From: Piscinibacter sp047600445 | GTDB taxonomy: Bacteria > Pseudomonadota > Gammaproteobacteria > Burkholderiales > Burkholderiaceae_C | DNA length: 64,000 bases | Assembly (NCBI RefSeq): GCF_047600445.1 | Contig: NZ_JASGKT010000001.1 | Location: 248,001 to 312,000, forward strand | Direction of reading: 5' to 3' | Part shown: one piece after another, positions 10,502 to 30,397 of the stretch | Position numbering within the stretch: position 1 is the first letter of the stretch | Layout: each line of letters begins with the position of its first letter | The notes under the pieces: generated by a model | What the model was told of the DNA's origin: nothing | What the model saw: only the letters and a program-made list of their open reading frames with translations | Database searches by the model: none | Position numbers and translations under genes: made by a program

Positions 10502-11243
10502 AAGCACCGTGATCGTCACCGGCGGCAGCCGCGGCATCGGCGCCGCGGCGTGCCGCGTGCTGGCCGGGCGCGGCCACGCCGTGGCGGTGAACTACACACG
10601 CGACGCCGCCGCGGCCGAGGCCCTGGCGGCCGAGATCCGCGCGCGCGGCGGCCGGGCGCTGGCGATCCAGGCCGACGTGGCCGACGCGCAGCAGGTGGCC
10701 GCGCTGTTCGCGCGCGCCGACCGCGAGCTGCCGCCGCTGCGCGCCCTGGTCAACAACGCCGGCGTGGTCGACCTGCCGGCGCGCGTCGACGAGATGGATG
10801 CGGCGCGTTTGCAGCGCATGTTCGCGATCAACGTGTTCGGCAGCTTCCACTGCGCGCGCGAGGCGGTGCGGCGGCTGTCGACGAAACACGGCGGGCGCGG
10901 CGGCGCGATCGTCAACGTCGGCTCGGCCGCGGCGCGGCTGGGCTCGCCGGGGCAGTACGTCGACTACGCCGCCACCAAGGGCGCGATCGACACCTTCACG
11001 CTCGGCCTGGCGCGCGAGGTGGCCGCCGAGGGCGTGCGCGTCAACGCCGTGCGACCCGGCCTGATCGCCACCGAGATCCACGCCTCGGGCGGCCTGCCCG
11101 AGCGCGCCCGGCAGTTGGCCCCGCAGGTGCCGATGCAGCGCGCCGGCAACGCCGACGAGGTGGCGCAGGCCATCGCCTGGCTGCTGTCGGACGAGGCGAG
11201 CTACACCACCGGCGCGATCCTCGACGTGTCGGGCGGGCGCTGA
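10491..11243 (+). CDS. Short-chain dehydrogenase/reductase (SDR)
   Basis: A 250-residue classical SDR. It has the NAD(P)-binding motif TGGSRGIG, the ADV motif, NNAG, the catalytic YAATK with upstream Ser (NVGSAAA), and the ending YTTGAILDVSGGR typical of FabG-like oxidoreductases. It overlaps the FHA gene by 11 bases, so it is the third member of a coupled set. The substrate is unknown. The extra TG in the first motif and NYTRD after beta2 suggest NADP(H) preference. Its 3' end is overlapped by the frameshifted tail of the convergent M15 peptidase gene. Confidence 0.9.
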   Translation: MTNESTVIVTGGSRGIGAAACRVLAGRGHAVAVNYTRDAAAAEALAAEIRARGGRALAIQADVADAQQVAALFARADRELPPLRALVNNAGVVDLPARVDEMDAARLQRMFAINVFGSFHCAREAVRRLSTKHGGRGGAIVNVGSAAARLGSPGQYVDYAATKGAIDTFTLGLAREVAAEGVRVNAVRPGLIATEIHASGGLPERARQLAPQVPMQRAGNADEVAQAIAWLLSDEASYTTGAILDVSGGR

Positions 11244-11838
11244 GGCTCGGCTCGGAGGGCGCGCTCAGCGGCTCGCCCGCAAGCCGTTGACGTACACCGA
11301 GCCGCCCGCTCTTCGGATCGACCACGTAGCTCAGCAACTGGCGCCGGTTGCGGCCGGCGCCGGGCGGCAGCAGCGAAACGTGCAGCCAGCCGGAGTTCGG
11401 GCCTTTGCGCGGGTCGTAGCACTCGCAGATGATCTGGTCGAAGTCGTCCAGGTGCGTGCTGGCCCAGCGCGCCAGCTCGAGCGTCGGCTTGGCGACGATC
11501 TCGACGTCGCAGGCGCGCCCTTCGGTGTGCTGGCTGGTCGAGATCCAGCTCGAGGGCTTGCCCTTGAGCGAGCGCTCCAGCGCCTGCGAGCGGTACACGC
11601 TGTTCGGCGTGAGGCCGCCGAAGGCCTCGCGGATCGGGTCGAGCACGCGGCGCGCCAGGTGCACGGCGCTGCGCAGCACCTTGTCGTCGTGGATGCGGTT
11701 GTCGATGCGCTGGCGCACGGCGGTCTCGCTGACCGTCAGCTCGTAGAGGCGGAAGTGCTTCGCGATGCGGTCCTGCGGGTCGAGCTGGTCGACGCGCAGT
11801 TGCGCGAGCGGCGCGCTGGAGAGGTCTCGTCCGGCCAT
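11041..11838 (-). CDS. M15-type (VanY/peptidase M15A-like) zinc peptidase with apparently frameshifted 3' end
   Basis: The metal-binding layout of the M15 family is clear: STSQHTEGRACDVEI supplies the first His and Asp, and SGWLHVSLL the last His. M15 peptidases cleave D-Ala or peptide cross-links in cell walls, or short peptides. The start at 11838 has GGAG upstream and lies 17 bases after the CHAT gene stop, so both are in one transcript. As read, the protein is 265 residues with a C-terminal tail of about 65 R/P-rich residues antisense to the SDR gene. A one-base shift near 11300-11308 instead gives the ending SVYVNGLRASR and a stop at 11265, cleanly outside the SDR gene. I take the shorter form as the ancestral protein. 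No signal peptide is visible. Confidence 0.75.
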   Translation of the reverse strand: MAGRDLSSAPLAQLRVDQLDPQDRIAKHFRLYELTVSETAVRQRIDNRIHDDKVLRSAVHLARRVLDPIREAFGGLTPNSVYRSQALERSLKGKPSSWISTSQHTEGRACDVEIVAKPTLELARWASTHLDDFDQIICECYDPRKGPNSGWLHVSLLPPGAGRNRRQLLSYVVDPKSGRLGVRQRLAGEPLSAPSEPSLSARPTRRGSRRWCSSPRPTAARRWPAPPRRRCRRAASAPAGPTAGRARAGRPRRGSRWRSGRVARR

Positions 11839-11855
11839 GGGCGCGTCTCCGTCGA

Positions 11856-17501
<5,646 letters not shown>

Positions 17502-17573
17502 GCGTGCTCCTGCGAAGGGAGTCGATGACAGCACCGAAGACGAAGCCGGGTCAACCCCTTGGAGCGCGCCGCC

Positions 17574-18530
17574 TCAGCGCCGCCGCGTCTCGCAGCCCGC
17601 CGCGCTCAGCCACGGGTCGCGGTCTTCGCCGCCGAAGGCCTTGACGAGGAAGTCGACGAACACCCGCGTGCGCGCCGGCACGTGCTTGCGCGTCGGCATC
17701 GCGGCGTACAGCACGGCGTCGAACAGCCGCCACTCGGGCAGCACGCGCTCCAGCACGCCTTCGCGCAGCGCGTCCTCGGCGACGAAGGACGGCAGCCCGG
17801 CGATGCCCAGGCCGTGCAGCGCCGCGGCGTAGAGCAGGTCGACGTGGGTGGTGCCCAGCAGCGGCCGCGGCGTCGACAGCGACACCGACTCGCCGCCCGC
17901 GGCGCCGTCGCCGTCCTCGCCGCGCACGAAGCTCACTTCGCGCAGGAAGCTCGGCAGCATCGCGTCGTGGTCGACCAGGTCCTCGGGATGCTGCGGGCGG
18001 CCGCGCCGGTCGAGGTAGGCCGGCGACGCGCAGGCCACCACCTCGGTGCGCGCGAGGCGGCGCGCGACGAAGTTGCCGTCCAGCGCGCGGCGCGATACCG
18101 ACAGCAGCGTGACGTCGAAGGCCTCGTCCATCGCCTCCACCGGGCCGGGCGCAGTCAGCTCGATGGTCACCTTCGGGTACTGCTCGTGGAAGGCCGGCAG
18201 GTGCTTGGCGAGCTGGTGCACCGCGAAGGCCGGCGTCGCCAGCACGCGCAGGTGGCCGCGCGGCTCGCTGGCCGCGCTGCCGGCCAGCGCCTCGGCCTCC
18301 TCGATCTCGGTGAGGATGGCGCGCGCACGCTCCAGGTAGGCCTCGCCGATGTCGGTCAGCGCGAGGCGGCGCGTGGTGCGGTTCATCAGCCGCGCGCCGA
18401 GGTGCTCTTCGAGGTCGGCGACCAGCCGCGTCACCACCGCCGGCGAGAGGTTCATCTCGCGCGCCGCGGCGGCGAAGCTGCCGGCGTCGATCACCTTCAC
18501 GAAGGCGCGCATCGAGTGGAGTCGGTCCAT
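17574..18530 (-). CDS. LysR-family transcriptional regulator
   Basis: 318 residues. The N-terminal winged helix-turn-helix is typical (MRAFVKVIDAGSFAAAAREMNLSPAVVTRLVADLEEHLGARLMNR written here in parts: AFVKVIDAGSF, NLSPAVVTRLV, GARLMNRTTR), followed by a type 2 periplasmic-binding-like effector domain. Close in style to the CrgA/DsdC-like subgroup that includes many regulators of redox enzymes. It is divergent from the DUF4148 gene across an AT-rich 113-base spacer carrying an inverted repeat, so autoregulation and control of the neighbour are likely. The ligand is unknown. Confidence 0.9.
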   Translation of the reverse strand: MDRLHSMRAFVKVIDAGSFAAAAREMNLSPAVVTRLVADLEEHLGARLMNRTTRRLALTDIGEAYLERARAILTEIEEAEALAGSAASEPRGHLRVLATPAFAVHQLAKHLPAFHEQYPKVTIELTAPGPVEAMDEAFDVTLLSVSRRALDGNFVARRLARTEVVACASPAYLDRRGRPQHPEDLVDHDAMLPSFLREVSFVRGEDGDGAAGGESVSLSTPRPLLGTTHVDLLYAAALHGLGIAGLPSFVAEDALREGVLERVLPEWRLFDAVLYAAMPTRKHVPARTRVFVDFLVKAFGGEDRDPWLSAAGCETRRR

Positions 18531-18643
18531 AGGATTGTTTCCAAATCAGCAATTCCGTATTTGATGATACGTACTTTATTGATCGAAGTGAAATACCTAC
18601 AGTTCATCCCATCGCAACGCTGAACCAAGGAAAGGAAAGCACC
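18531..18643. promoter_or_regulatory. Divergent promoter region with LysR-type inverted repeat
   Basis: This spacer is strikingly AT-rich compared with the rest of the window. It contains the inverted repeat CGTAT-TTGATG-ATACG at 18556-18571, which has the T-N11-A spacing of LysR-type operators. Promoter hexamers cannot be fixed confidently; TATTTG/TACTTT strings in both directions could serve as -10 boxes. The DUF4148 gene has a strong ribosome site (AAGGAAAGGAAAG) just upstream of its start. Confidence 0.5.
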
Positions 18644-18958
18644 ATGAACCGCAAGCAACTCATCGCCGCCGCCACCATCGCCCTGATCGGCACCTCGGCC
18701 TTCGCCATCGACGAGCAAATGGTGGTGCCCAAGGGCACGCTGACCCGCGCCGAAGTGCAGGCCGAATTCCTGCGCTCCCGCACCGCCGGTGAACTGGTCC
18801 AGAACGACAGCTACGACGGCGTGAAGGAGCGCAGCTTCGCGGCGCGCAAGGGCGGCGCCATCGAGCACGCCGCCTCCCGCAGCCGCGACGAGGTGCGCGC
18901 CGAAGGCCGTGCCGCGGCGCGCTCGACGACGTTCAACAGCGACTACGTCGGTGGGTGA
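18644..18958 (+). CDS. DUF4148 family exported protein
   Basis: A 104-residue protein with a signal peptide (MNRKQLIAAATIALIGTSAFA). The mature part has the DUF4148 pattern: TLTRAEVQAEFLRSR, a central variable stretch, and SRDEVRAEGRAAARS near the end. The family is abundant in Burkholderiales, often in many copies per genome, and probably encodes small periplasmic proteins; no biochemical function is established. Divergent from a LysR regulator. The ribosome site is purine-rich and strong, suggesting high expression. Confidence 0.85.
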   Translation: MNRKQLIAAATIALIGTSAFAIDEQMVVPKGTLTRAEVQAEFLRSRTAGELVQNDSYDGVKERSFAARKGGAIEHAASRSRDEVRAEGRAAARSTTFNSDYVGG

Positions 18959-18965
18959 GCCCGGA

Positions 18966-18995
18966 CGAAGGGCCGTGCCTGCGCACGGACCTTCG
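18966..18995 (+). terminator. GC-rich hairpin after DUF4148 gene
   Basis: CGAAGG-G-CCGTGC / GCACGG-A-CCTTCG forms a 12-bp stem with one internal mismatch and a CTGC loop, starting 7 bases after the stop. No U-tract follows, so it may stabilise the mRNA end or act as a weak terminator. Confidence 0.45.
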
Positions 18996-19047
18996 CCTGG
19001 CGAACCGGCCCGGCACGCAAGCCGGGCCGTGGACGATCCACGAGACG

Positions 19048-19070
19048 AGGCCGCCTGCGGGCGGCCTTTG
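19048..19070 (+). terminator. Probable intrinsic terminator
   Basis: An 8-bp stem (AGGCCGCC / GGCGGCCT) with a TGCG loop is followed by TTTGTCCTT. Another palindrome (CGGCCCGGC / GCCGGGCCG) lies just upstream. Together they separate the DUF4148 transcript from the flavoprotein gene at 19110. Confidence 0.6.
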
Positions 19071-19109
19071 TCCTTGGCCGGCGCGACACGGGCCCGACAA
19101 TAGGTCTTG

Positions 19110-20759
19110 ATGCTGCGAATCACCGAACTGCGCCTGCCGCTGAACCACCCCGAGCCCGCGCTGCGCGAAGCGGTGCTCGCGCGCCTGGGGCTGCCCGATG
19201 CGGCGCTGCGCGCGCTGACGGTGTTCCGGCGCGGCCACGACGCGCGGCGCAAGAGCGACATCGTGCTGGTCTACACGCTCGACTGCGAGGTCGATGACGA
19301 GGCGGCCGTGCTGGCGCGCCACGCCGGCGACCCGCACGTCCGCCCCGCGCCCGACACCACCTACCGCTTCGTCGCCGACGTGCCGGCCGACTTCGCCGCG
19401 CGGCAGCGGCCGCGCCCGCTGGTGATCGGCTTCGGCCCCTGCGGGCTGTTCGCCGCGCTGATCCTGGCGCAGATGGGGCTGCGGCCCATCGTGCTGGAAC
19501 GCGGCAAGGCGGTGCGCGAGCGCACGCAGGACACCTGGGGCCTGTGGCGGCGCCGCGAGCTGAACCCCGAATCGAACGTGCAGTTCGGCGAGGGCGGCGC
19601 CGGCACCTTCTCCGACGGCAAGCTGTGGAGCCAGATCGGCGACCCGCGCCACCTGACGCGCAAGGTGCTGCACGAATTCGTCAAGGCCGGCGCGCCGCAG
19701 GAGATCCTGTACGTCAGCAAGCCGCACATCGGCACCTTCCGGCTGGTGTCGATGATCGAGAAGATGCGCGCCGAGATCGAGGCGCTGGGCGGCGAGATCC
19801 GCTTCGGGAGCCAGGTCACCGACCTGCGCATCGAGGCCGGCGCCGTGCGCGGCGTGACGCTGCGCGACGGCACGCAGATCGACGCCGACCGGGTGATCCT
19901 CGCGCTCGGCCACAGCGCGCGCGACACCTTCGAGATGCTGCACGCGCGCGGCGTGCGCATGGAGGCCAAGCCCTTCTCGGTGGGTTTTCGCATCGAGCAT
20001 CCGCAGTCGCTGGTCGACCAGGCGCGCTTCGGGCCGAGCGCCGGCCACCCGCTGCTCGGCGCGGCCGACTACAAGCTGGTGCACCACGCGAAGAACGGCC
20101 GCGCGGTCTACAGCTTCTGCATGTGCCCCGGCGGCACGGTGGTGGCGGCCACCTCGGAGCCGGGGCGCGTGGTCACCAACGGCATGAGCCAGTACTCGCG
20201 CAACGAGCGCAACGCCAACGCCGGCATCGTGGTCGGCATCACGCCCGAGGACTATCGGCAGGCGCCGGGCGAGGGCGCGGTGGACCCGCTGGACGGCATC
20301 GCCTTCCAGCGCGCGCTGGAGTCGCGCGCCTATGCGCTCGGCGGCGCGAACTACGACGCGCCGGGCCAGCGTGTCGGCGACTTCCTCGCCGGGCGGGCGT
20401 CGCGCGGCTTCGAGAGCGTCACGCCCTCGTACAAGCCCGGCGTGAAGCCCACCGACCTCGCCGAGCGCGGCAACGAGAGCCTGCCGCGCTACGCGATCGA
20501 CGCGATCCGCGAAGCGCTGCCGGCCTTCGAGCGCCAGTTGCGCGGCTTCGCGCTGCCCGACGCGGTGCTGACCGGCGTCGAGACGCGCACCTCGTCGCCG
20601 CTGCGCATCCCGCGCGGCCGCGACAGGCAGAGCCTGAACGTGAAAGGCCTGTACCCGGCCGGCGAAGGCGCGGGGTATGCGGGCGGCATCATGTCGGCGA
20701 GCGTCGACGGCATCGAGACGGCCGAGGCCGTGGCGTGCGCGCTGCTGGCGAGCCCGTAA
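19110..20759 (+). CDS. FAD-dependent oxidoreductase of the COG2509 family
   Basis: A 549-residue predicted flavoprotein. The N-terminal ~100 residues are a family-specific domain (LRITELRLPLNHPE, FRRGHDARRKSDI), followed by the FAD-binding fold GFGPCGLFAALILAQMGLRPIVLERG. Conserved blocks include NVQFGEGGAGTFSDGKLWSQI, ALGHSARDTF, YSFCMCPGGTVVAATSEPG and, at the end, GLYPAGEGAGYAGGIMSASVDG, the second FAD-contact motif. Members are annotated only as FAD-dependent dehydrogenases and the substrate is unknown. ATG at 19110 is preferred over the adjacent TTG at 19107. It lies upstream of the assembly-line gene, 126 bases away, so co-transcription is possible but not evident. Confidence 0.88.
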   Translation: MLRITELRLPLNHPEPALREAVLARLGLPDAALRALTVFRRGHDARRKSDIVLVYTLDCEVDDEAAVLARHAGDPHVRPAPDTTYRFVADVPADFAARQRPRPLVIGFGPCGLFAALILAQMGLRPIVLERGKAVRERTQDTWGLWRRRELNPESNVQFGEGGAGTFSDGKLWSQIGDPRHLTRKVLHEFVKAGAPQEILYVSKPHIGTFRLVSMIEKMRAEIEALGGEIRFGSQVTDLRIEAGAVRGVTLRDGTQIDADRVILALGHSARDTFEMLHARGVRMEAKPFSVGFRIEHPQSLVDQARFGPSAGHPLLGAADYKLVHHAKNGRAVYSFCMCPGGTVVAATSEPGRVVTNGMSQYSRNERNANAGIVVGITPEDYRQAPGEGAVDPLDGIAFQRALESRAYALGGANYDAPGQRVGDFLAGRASRGFESVTPSYKPGVKPTDLAERGNESLPRYAIDAIREALPAFERQLRGFALPDAVLTGVETRTSSPLRIPRGRDRQSLNVKGLYPAGEGAGYAGGIMSASVDGIETAEAVACALLASP

Positions 20760-20885
20760 GCAAACGTAGCGCCGGCGGCGCGGCGAATCCATCACGGAAT
20801 ATGACCTTGCGCCCCCGAGACGGGCGTGGGGCGAGGGCCGCGCGGCTGCGGAGAATCCGGACGGTCCCCCTGTTCCGCGCGTCCC

Positions 20886-26018
<5,133 letters not shown>

Positions 26019-26517
26019 GCGCACCGCCGCGTCGGCGCCGAGGTAGGCGTTGAGCCGGTCGCGCATGTCCTCGGCCAGGTGCGGAATGCCGGCGGCCGAG
26101 CCGATCTGCTCGCGCGTCTGCTGCGCGACGCTGACTTCCAGCAGCAGGCCGACCTGCTGCAGGTTGTGCTCGATGGTCGAGCGCGCCGAGCGCTGCGGCA
26201 CGTCGAGCGCGACGCGCGCCTTGACCAGCGTGCCGTCGGCGGTGGTGGCGCGCAGCGCCGGCAGCGCCACCCAGTCGGGCGCGGGCCGAGCGCCCGGGCG
26301 CTCGGCCCAGGGCATGTCGAGCCACGACATGCCCAGCGACAGGCCCACCGGCACCGCCACCAGCGCGCTCAACACCGCGACGACGGCGATCGAGCGGCGC
26401 AGGTCGGCACCCGACGACGAAGCGTCGATCGGGGGCTGGGTGCCGCGGGAGAGTGCCATCGGTCGGGGTCGGGCTGGACGAAACCCCGATTAGAAGACGG
26501 CGCGGCCTCGTGCGAAC

Positions 26518-26551
26518 GCACGCCGGCGCGCCGCGCGCGGCGCCGGCGTGC
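26518..26551. other. Perfect GC hairpin between leftward genes
   Basis: GCACGCCGGCGC / GCGCCGGCGTGC, 12 bp with a 10-base GC loop, lies between the end of the M20 peptidase gene and the start of the FliL-like gene. No T-run follows in either direction. It may be a rho-assisted or U-poor terminator for the M20 gene. Confidence 0.4.
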
Positions 26552-26584
26552 GGCGTTTCACGCCCGGCGCCCTGCGTCGGCCCG

Positions 26585-28024
26585 TCAGGGGCAGGCCGCC
26601 ATCACCTGCGCCACCGCCGCGGTCAGCTTCTTGCCGTAGGGCACGTGCAGGAACTCGTTCGGCCCGTGGGCGTTGCTCTTCGGCCCGAGCACGCCGCAGA
26701 CCATCATCTGCGCGCGCGGAAAGCCCTGTTGCAGCATGCTCATCAGCGGGATCGTGCCGCCCTGGCCGATGAAGCCGCAGGGCGCGCCGAAGTGCGCGTT
26801 CGACGCGGCGTGCAGCGCCGTCTCCAGCCACGGCGCCAGCGCCGGCGCGTTCCAGCCGCTCGCGCCCATCGCGCCGACGCGGCCGTCGGCATGGAAGGTG
26901 ACGCGCGCGTTGTACGGCGCGTTGTCCTCCAGCAGCGTCTTCAGCTCGGCGGCGGCGCGGTTGCCGTCCACCAGCGGCGGCAGGCGCAGCGAGAGCTTGA
27001 AGGCGGTGTAGGGGCGCAGCACGTTGCCGGCGTTGCCCAGCTCGGGCAGGCCCTCGGCGCCGGTGACGCTCAGCGTCGGCTTCCAGGTGCGCCGGATCAG
27101 CGCCTGCGTCGGGTCGGTGGTGGTCGGCAGCGCCGGCGTGCCGTCGGCGCCGCAGGCCCAGGGGAAGCGCTTCCACACCTCGTCGCCGAGGATGGCCGCG
27201 GTGGCGCGCGCCTGTTCGAGCCGGTCGGCCGGGATCTCGCAGTGGAAGGACCGCGGCAGCAGCTCGCCGCTCTTCGCGTCTTCGAGCCGGTCGAGCACCT
27301 GGCGCAGGATGCGGAAGCTCGACGGCACCAGCCCGCTCGAATCGCCGGAGTGCACACCCTCGGTGAGGATCTCCACCTTCAGCGTGCCGGTGACGTTGCC
27401 GCGCAGGCTGGTGGTGAGCCAGAGCTGGTCGTAGTTGCCGGCGCCGCTGTCCAGGCACACCACCAGCGCCACCTCGCCCAGGCGCGGCGTGAGCTGCTCG
27501 ATGTAGGCCGGCAGGTCGAAGGAGCCGCTTTCCTCGCAGGTCTCGATCAGCCCGACGCAGCGCGGGCGCGGGATGCCCTGCCGGTCGAGCGCCTCGATGG
27601 CGGTGATGGCGGCGTAGACCGCGTAGCCGTCGTCGGCGCCGCCGCGGCCGTACAGCAGGCCGTCGAGGTATCTGGGCGTCCAGGGCCCGAGGTCGTTGCG
27701 CCAGCCGCTGAACTCGGGCTGCTTGTCGAGGTGGCCGTACAGGCAGATGGTGTCGGTGCTGCCGGCCCGGGTCGCCGGCACCTCGAAGAAGATCACCGGC
27801 GTGCGGCCTTCGAGACGGATCACCTCCAGCTTCAGCCCGGCGATGCGGCGCCCCTCGACCCAGCGCGCCGCGTCGTGCACCACGCGCTCGATGTGGCCGT
27901 GGCTCTGCCAGTCGGCGTCGAACATCGGGCTCTTGGCGGGGATGGCGATGTAGTCGGTCAGCGCGGGGACGATCTCCTCGTCCCAGGCCCGGTCGGCGAA
28001 GGCGGCGATGGCGCTCGCGTTCAT
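26585..28024 (-). CDS. M20 family metallopeptidase
   Basis: A 479-residue cytoplasmic di-zinc exopeptidase of the M20 (carboxypeptidase G2/CNDP dipeptidase-like) family. Metal-ligand motifs are visible: ICLYGHLDKQPE (His and following Asp), GRGGADDGYA (bridging Asp), ETCEESGS (catalytic and metal Glu), CLDSGAG, and the final His in NAHGPNEF. The lid domain with TEGVHSGDSSG is also present. It probably cleaves dipeptides or acylated amino acids, and the substrate is not determined. Its position 560 bases from the predicted N-acyl-glycine synthetase is suggestive, because M20 enzymes include N-acyl-amino-acid hydrolases/synthases, but that link is speculation. Confidence 0.9.
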   Translation of the reverse strand: MNASAIAAFADRAWDEEIVPALTDYIAIPAKSPMFDADWQSHGHIERVVHDAARWVEGRRIAGLKLEVIRLEGRTPVIFFEVPATRAGSTDTICLYGHLDKQPEFSGWRNDLGPWTPRYLDGLLYGRGGADDGYAVYAAITAIEALDRQGIPRPRCVGLIETCEESGSFDLPAYIEQLTPRLGEVALVVCLDSGAGNYDQLWLTTSLRGNVTGTLKVEILTEGVHSGDSSGLVPSSFRILRQVLDRLEDAKSGELLPRSFHCEIPADRLEQARATAAILGDEVWKRFPWACGADGTPALPTTTDPTQALIRRTWKPTLSVTGAEGLPELGNAGNVLRPYTAFKLSLRLPPLVDGNRAAAELKTLLEDNAPYNARVTFHADGRVGAMGASGWNAPALAPWLETALHAASNAHFGAPCGFIGQGGTIPLMSMLQQGFPRAQMMVCGVLGPKSNAHGPNEFLHVPYGKKLTAAVAQVMAACP

Positions 28025-28067
28025 GTGCGGCTCCCGTGTCGGGTGGAGCCGCGAGTTTAGAACCGCC

Positions 28068-28907
28068 TCAGCCGACGCGCGCGAGCCAGCCGGTCAGGCG
28101 CTCGATCACGGCGTCGCGCTCGGGCTCGTTGAAGATCTCGTGGTACAGCGCGGGGAAGTCCTGCGCCTGCACCATGCCGGCCGGCGCCGCGGCCGCGAAT
28201 TCGGCGCTGCCGCGTGGCGCGACGCAGCGGTCGGCGCCCGCCCACAGCAGCAGCGTGGGCACGCGCCACAGCGGCGCGAGACGGCGCACCAGCGCGCCGC
28301 CATCGAGGATGAAACGCGCCAGGCGCGGCGTGATGCGGTCGTGCACGCGCGCATCGGCGACGTAGGCCGCCACCACCGCCGCGTCGCGCGAGATCCACGC
28401 GGGCTTCAGGCCGTTGTTGACCGCGAGGTTGGGCGCGATGCCGCCCAGTGTGGCGAGAAGCAGCTTCTGCCCCGCGCTCGTGTCGGCCGCCAGCGCGGGC
28501 GACGAGAGCACCAGCGCATCGACCGGCCGGCTCCACGCCGCCGCCGGCGTGCGCAGGCCTTCGGCGACGAAGCGCGCCGCCACCAGCCCGCCCATGCTGT
28601 GGCCCAACAGCACCAGCGGGCCGGGGCGCTCGGCGCGCACGGCGTCGATCACCGCGGCCAGGTCGCGCAGCAGCGCTTCGCCGTCGGGCAGCGCGCCGCG
28701 CGCGCCGGGGCTCGCGCCGTGGCCGCGCTGGTCGTAGCCGACGACGCGCCAGCCCTGCGCCGCCAGGCGCGCCGCGAGATGTTCGTAGCGCCCCGCGTGT
28801 TCGCCCAGGCCGTGCACGAGCAGCACCGTGCCGCGCGCCGCGCCGGCGGCCGGCCAGTCGCGGCGCGCGAGCGCGAGGCCGTCGGCGGTGGTGAAGATGT
28901 CGCTCAT
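28068..28907 (-). CDS. Alpha/beta hydrolase, monoacylglycerol lipase-like
   Basis: 279 residues. Landmarks of the monoglyceride-lipase/lysophospholipase group are LVHGLGEHAGRYEHLAARLA near the N-terminus, GYDQRGHGASPG, the nucleophile elbow LGHSMGGLVAARF, the Asp-containing LLWAGADRCVAP and the His-containing LYHEIFNEPERD. No signal peptide, so cytoplasmic. Likely hydrolyses monoacylglycerols or related esters. It lies 43 bases upstream of the M20 peptidase on the same strand, with a possible shared transcript, and is divergent from the crotonase gene. Confidence 0.88.
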   Translation of the reverse strand: MSDIFTTADGLALARRDWPAAGAARGTVLLVHGLGEHAGRYEHLAARLAAQGWRVVGYDQRGHGASPGARGALPDGEALLRDLAAVIDAVRAERPGPLVLLGHSMGGLVAARFVAEGLRTPAAAWSRPVDALVLSSPALAADTSAGQKLLLATLGGIAPNLAVNNGLKPAWISRDAAVVAAYVADARVHDRITPRLARFILDGGALVRRLAPLWRVPTLLLWAGADRCVAPRGSAEFAAAAPAGMVQAQDFPALYHEIFNEPERDAVIERLTGWLARVG

Positions 28908-28954
28908 CGCGCCCAGTGTAGGTGGTAGCCTCGTCCACCCCTGCGGAGCCCGCG

Positions 28955-29797
28955 ATGAGCGACAACGAGTTCTTCACCCTGCAGCACGAAGGCGCGATCG
29001 CGCACCTGCAACTGTGCCGCCCCGAGCGCCTGAACACGCTGGCGCCGGCGTTCTTCCCGGCGCTGCGCGACGCGGTGCGCCGCCTGCAGGACGACGCGGC
29101 GACGCGCGTGCTGCTGATCTCGTCGACCGGCAAGCACTTCAGCGCCGGCATGGCGCTCGACGTGTTCGACGCCGGCGGCCCGGCCGCGCAGATGCTCGAC
29201 ACGCGCAGCGCGCGTGCGCGGCTGAGCTTCCAGGAATCGCTGCGCCGCCTGATCGACTGCCTCTCGGCGCTCGACGAAGCGCGCTTCCCGGTGATCTGCG
29301 CGGTGCAGGGCGGCTGCGTCGGCGGCGCGCTCGACCTCGCCGCCGCCTGCGACATCCGCGTGTGCAGCGCCGACGCCTTCTTCACCGTGCAGGAGATCCA
29401 CATCGGCATGATGGCCGACCTCGGCGTGCTGCAACGCCTGGCCAAGATCGTGCCGCAGGGCGTGGCGCGCCAGATGGCCTACACCGGCGACCGCGTCGAC
29501 GCGCGGCTCGCGCTCGAATGGGGCCTCGTCAACGCGGTGCTGGCCGATCCGGCCGCGGTGCTGGAGCACGCGCTCGGCCTGGCGCGGCAGATCGCCGCCA
29601 AGTCGCCGCTGGCGGTGGCCGGCAGCAAGCTCGCGCTGAACCACGCGCGCGACCACGGCACCGCCGCCGCCTTGCAGCAGCTCACGCTGCTGCAAAGCGC
29701 GATCTTCGACACCGCCGAGATGGCCGAGGCGATCGCCGCCTGGAAGGACAAGCGCGAGGGCGACTTCGCGCCGCTGGCGCCGATCGCCAGGCCGTGA
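28955..29797 (+). CDS. Enoyl-CoA hydratase/isomerase (crotonase) family protein
   Basis: 280 residues with the crotonase fold. The oxyanion-hole motifs are STGKHFSAGMALD and CAVQGGCVGGALDLAAACDIR. The residue after the second oxyanion hole (TVQEIHIGMMADLGVLQRL) carries the acidic pair often seen in dienoyl-CoA isomerases (ECH1-like) rather than the Glu/Glu of crotonase, so a delta3,5-delta2,4-dienoyl-CoA isomerase activity is possible. The start at 28955 has CGGAG upstream. A role in fatty acid or aromatic acid catabolism is likely. Confidence 0.85.
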   Translation: MSDNEFFTLQHEGAIAHLQLCRPERLNTLAPAFFPALRDAVRRLQDDAATRVLLISSTGKHFSAGMALDVFDAGGPAAQMLDTRSARARLSFQESLRRLIDCLSALDEARFPVICAVQGGCVGGALDLAAACDIRVCSADAFFTVQEIHIGMMADLGVLQRLAKIVPQGVARQMAYTGDRVDARLALEWGLVNAVLADPAAVLEHALGLARQIAAKSPLAVAGSKLALNHARDHGTAAALQQLTLLQSAIFDTAEMAEAIAAWKDKREGDFAPLAPIARP

Positions 29798-29812
29798 GGC
29801 GCGGTGCGCCGC

Positions 29813-30393
<581 letters not shown>

Positions 30394-30397
<4 letters not shown>

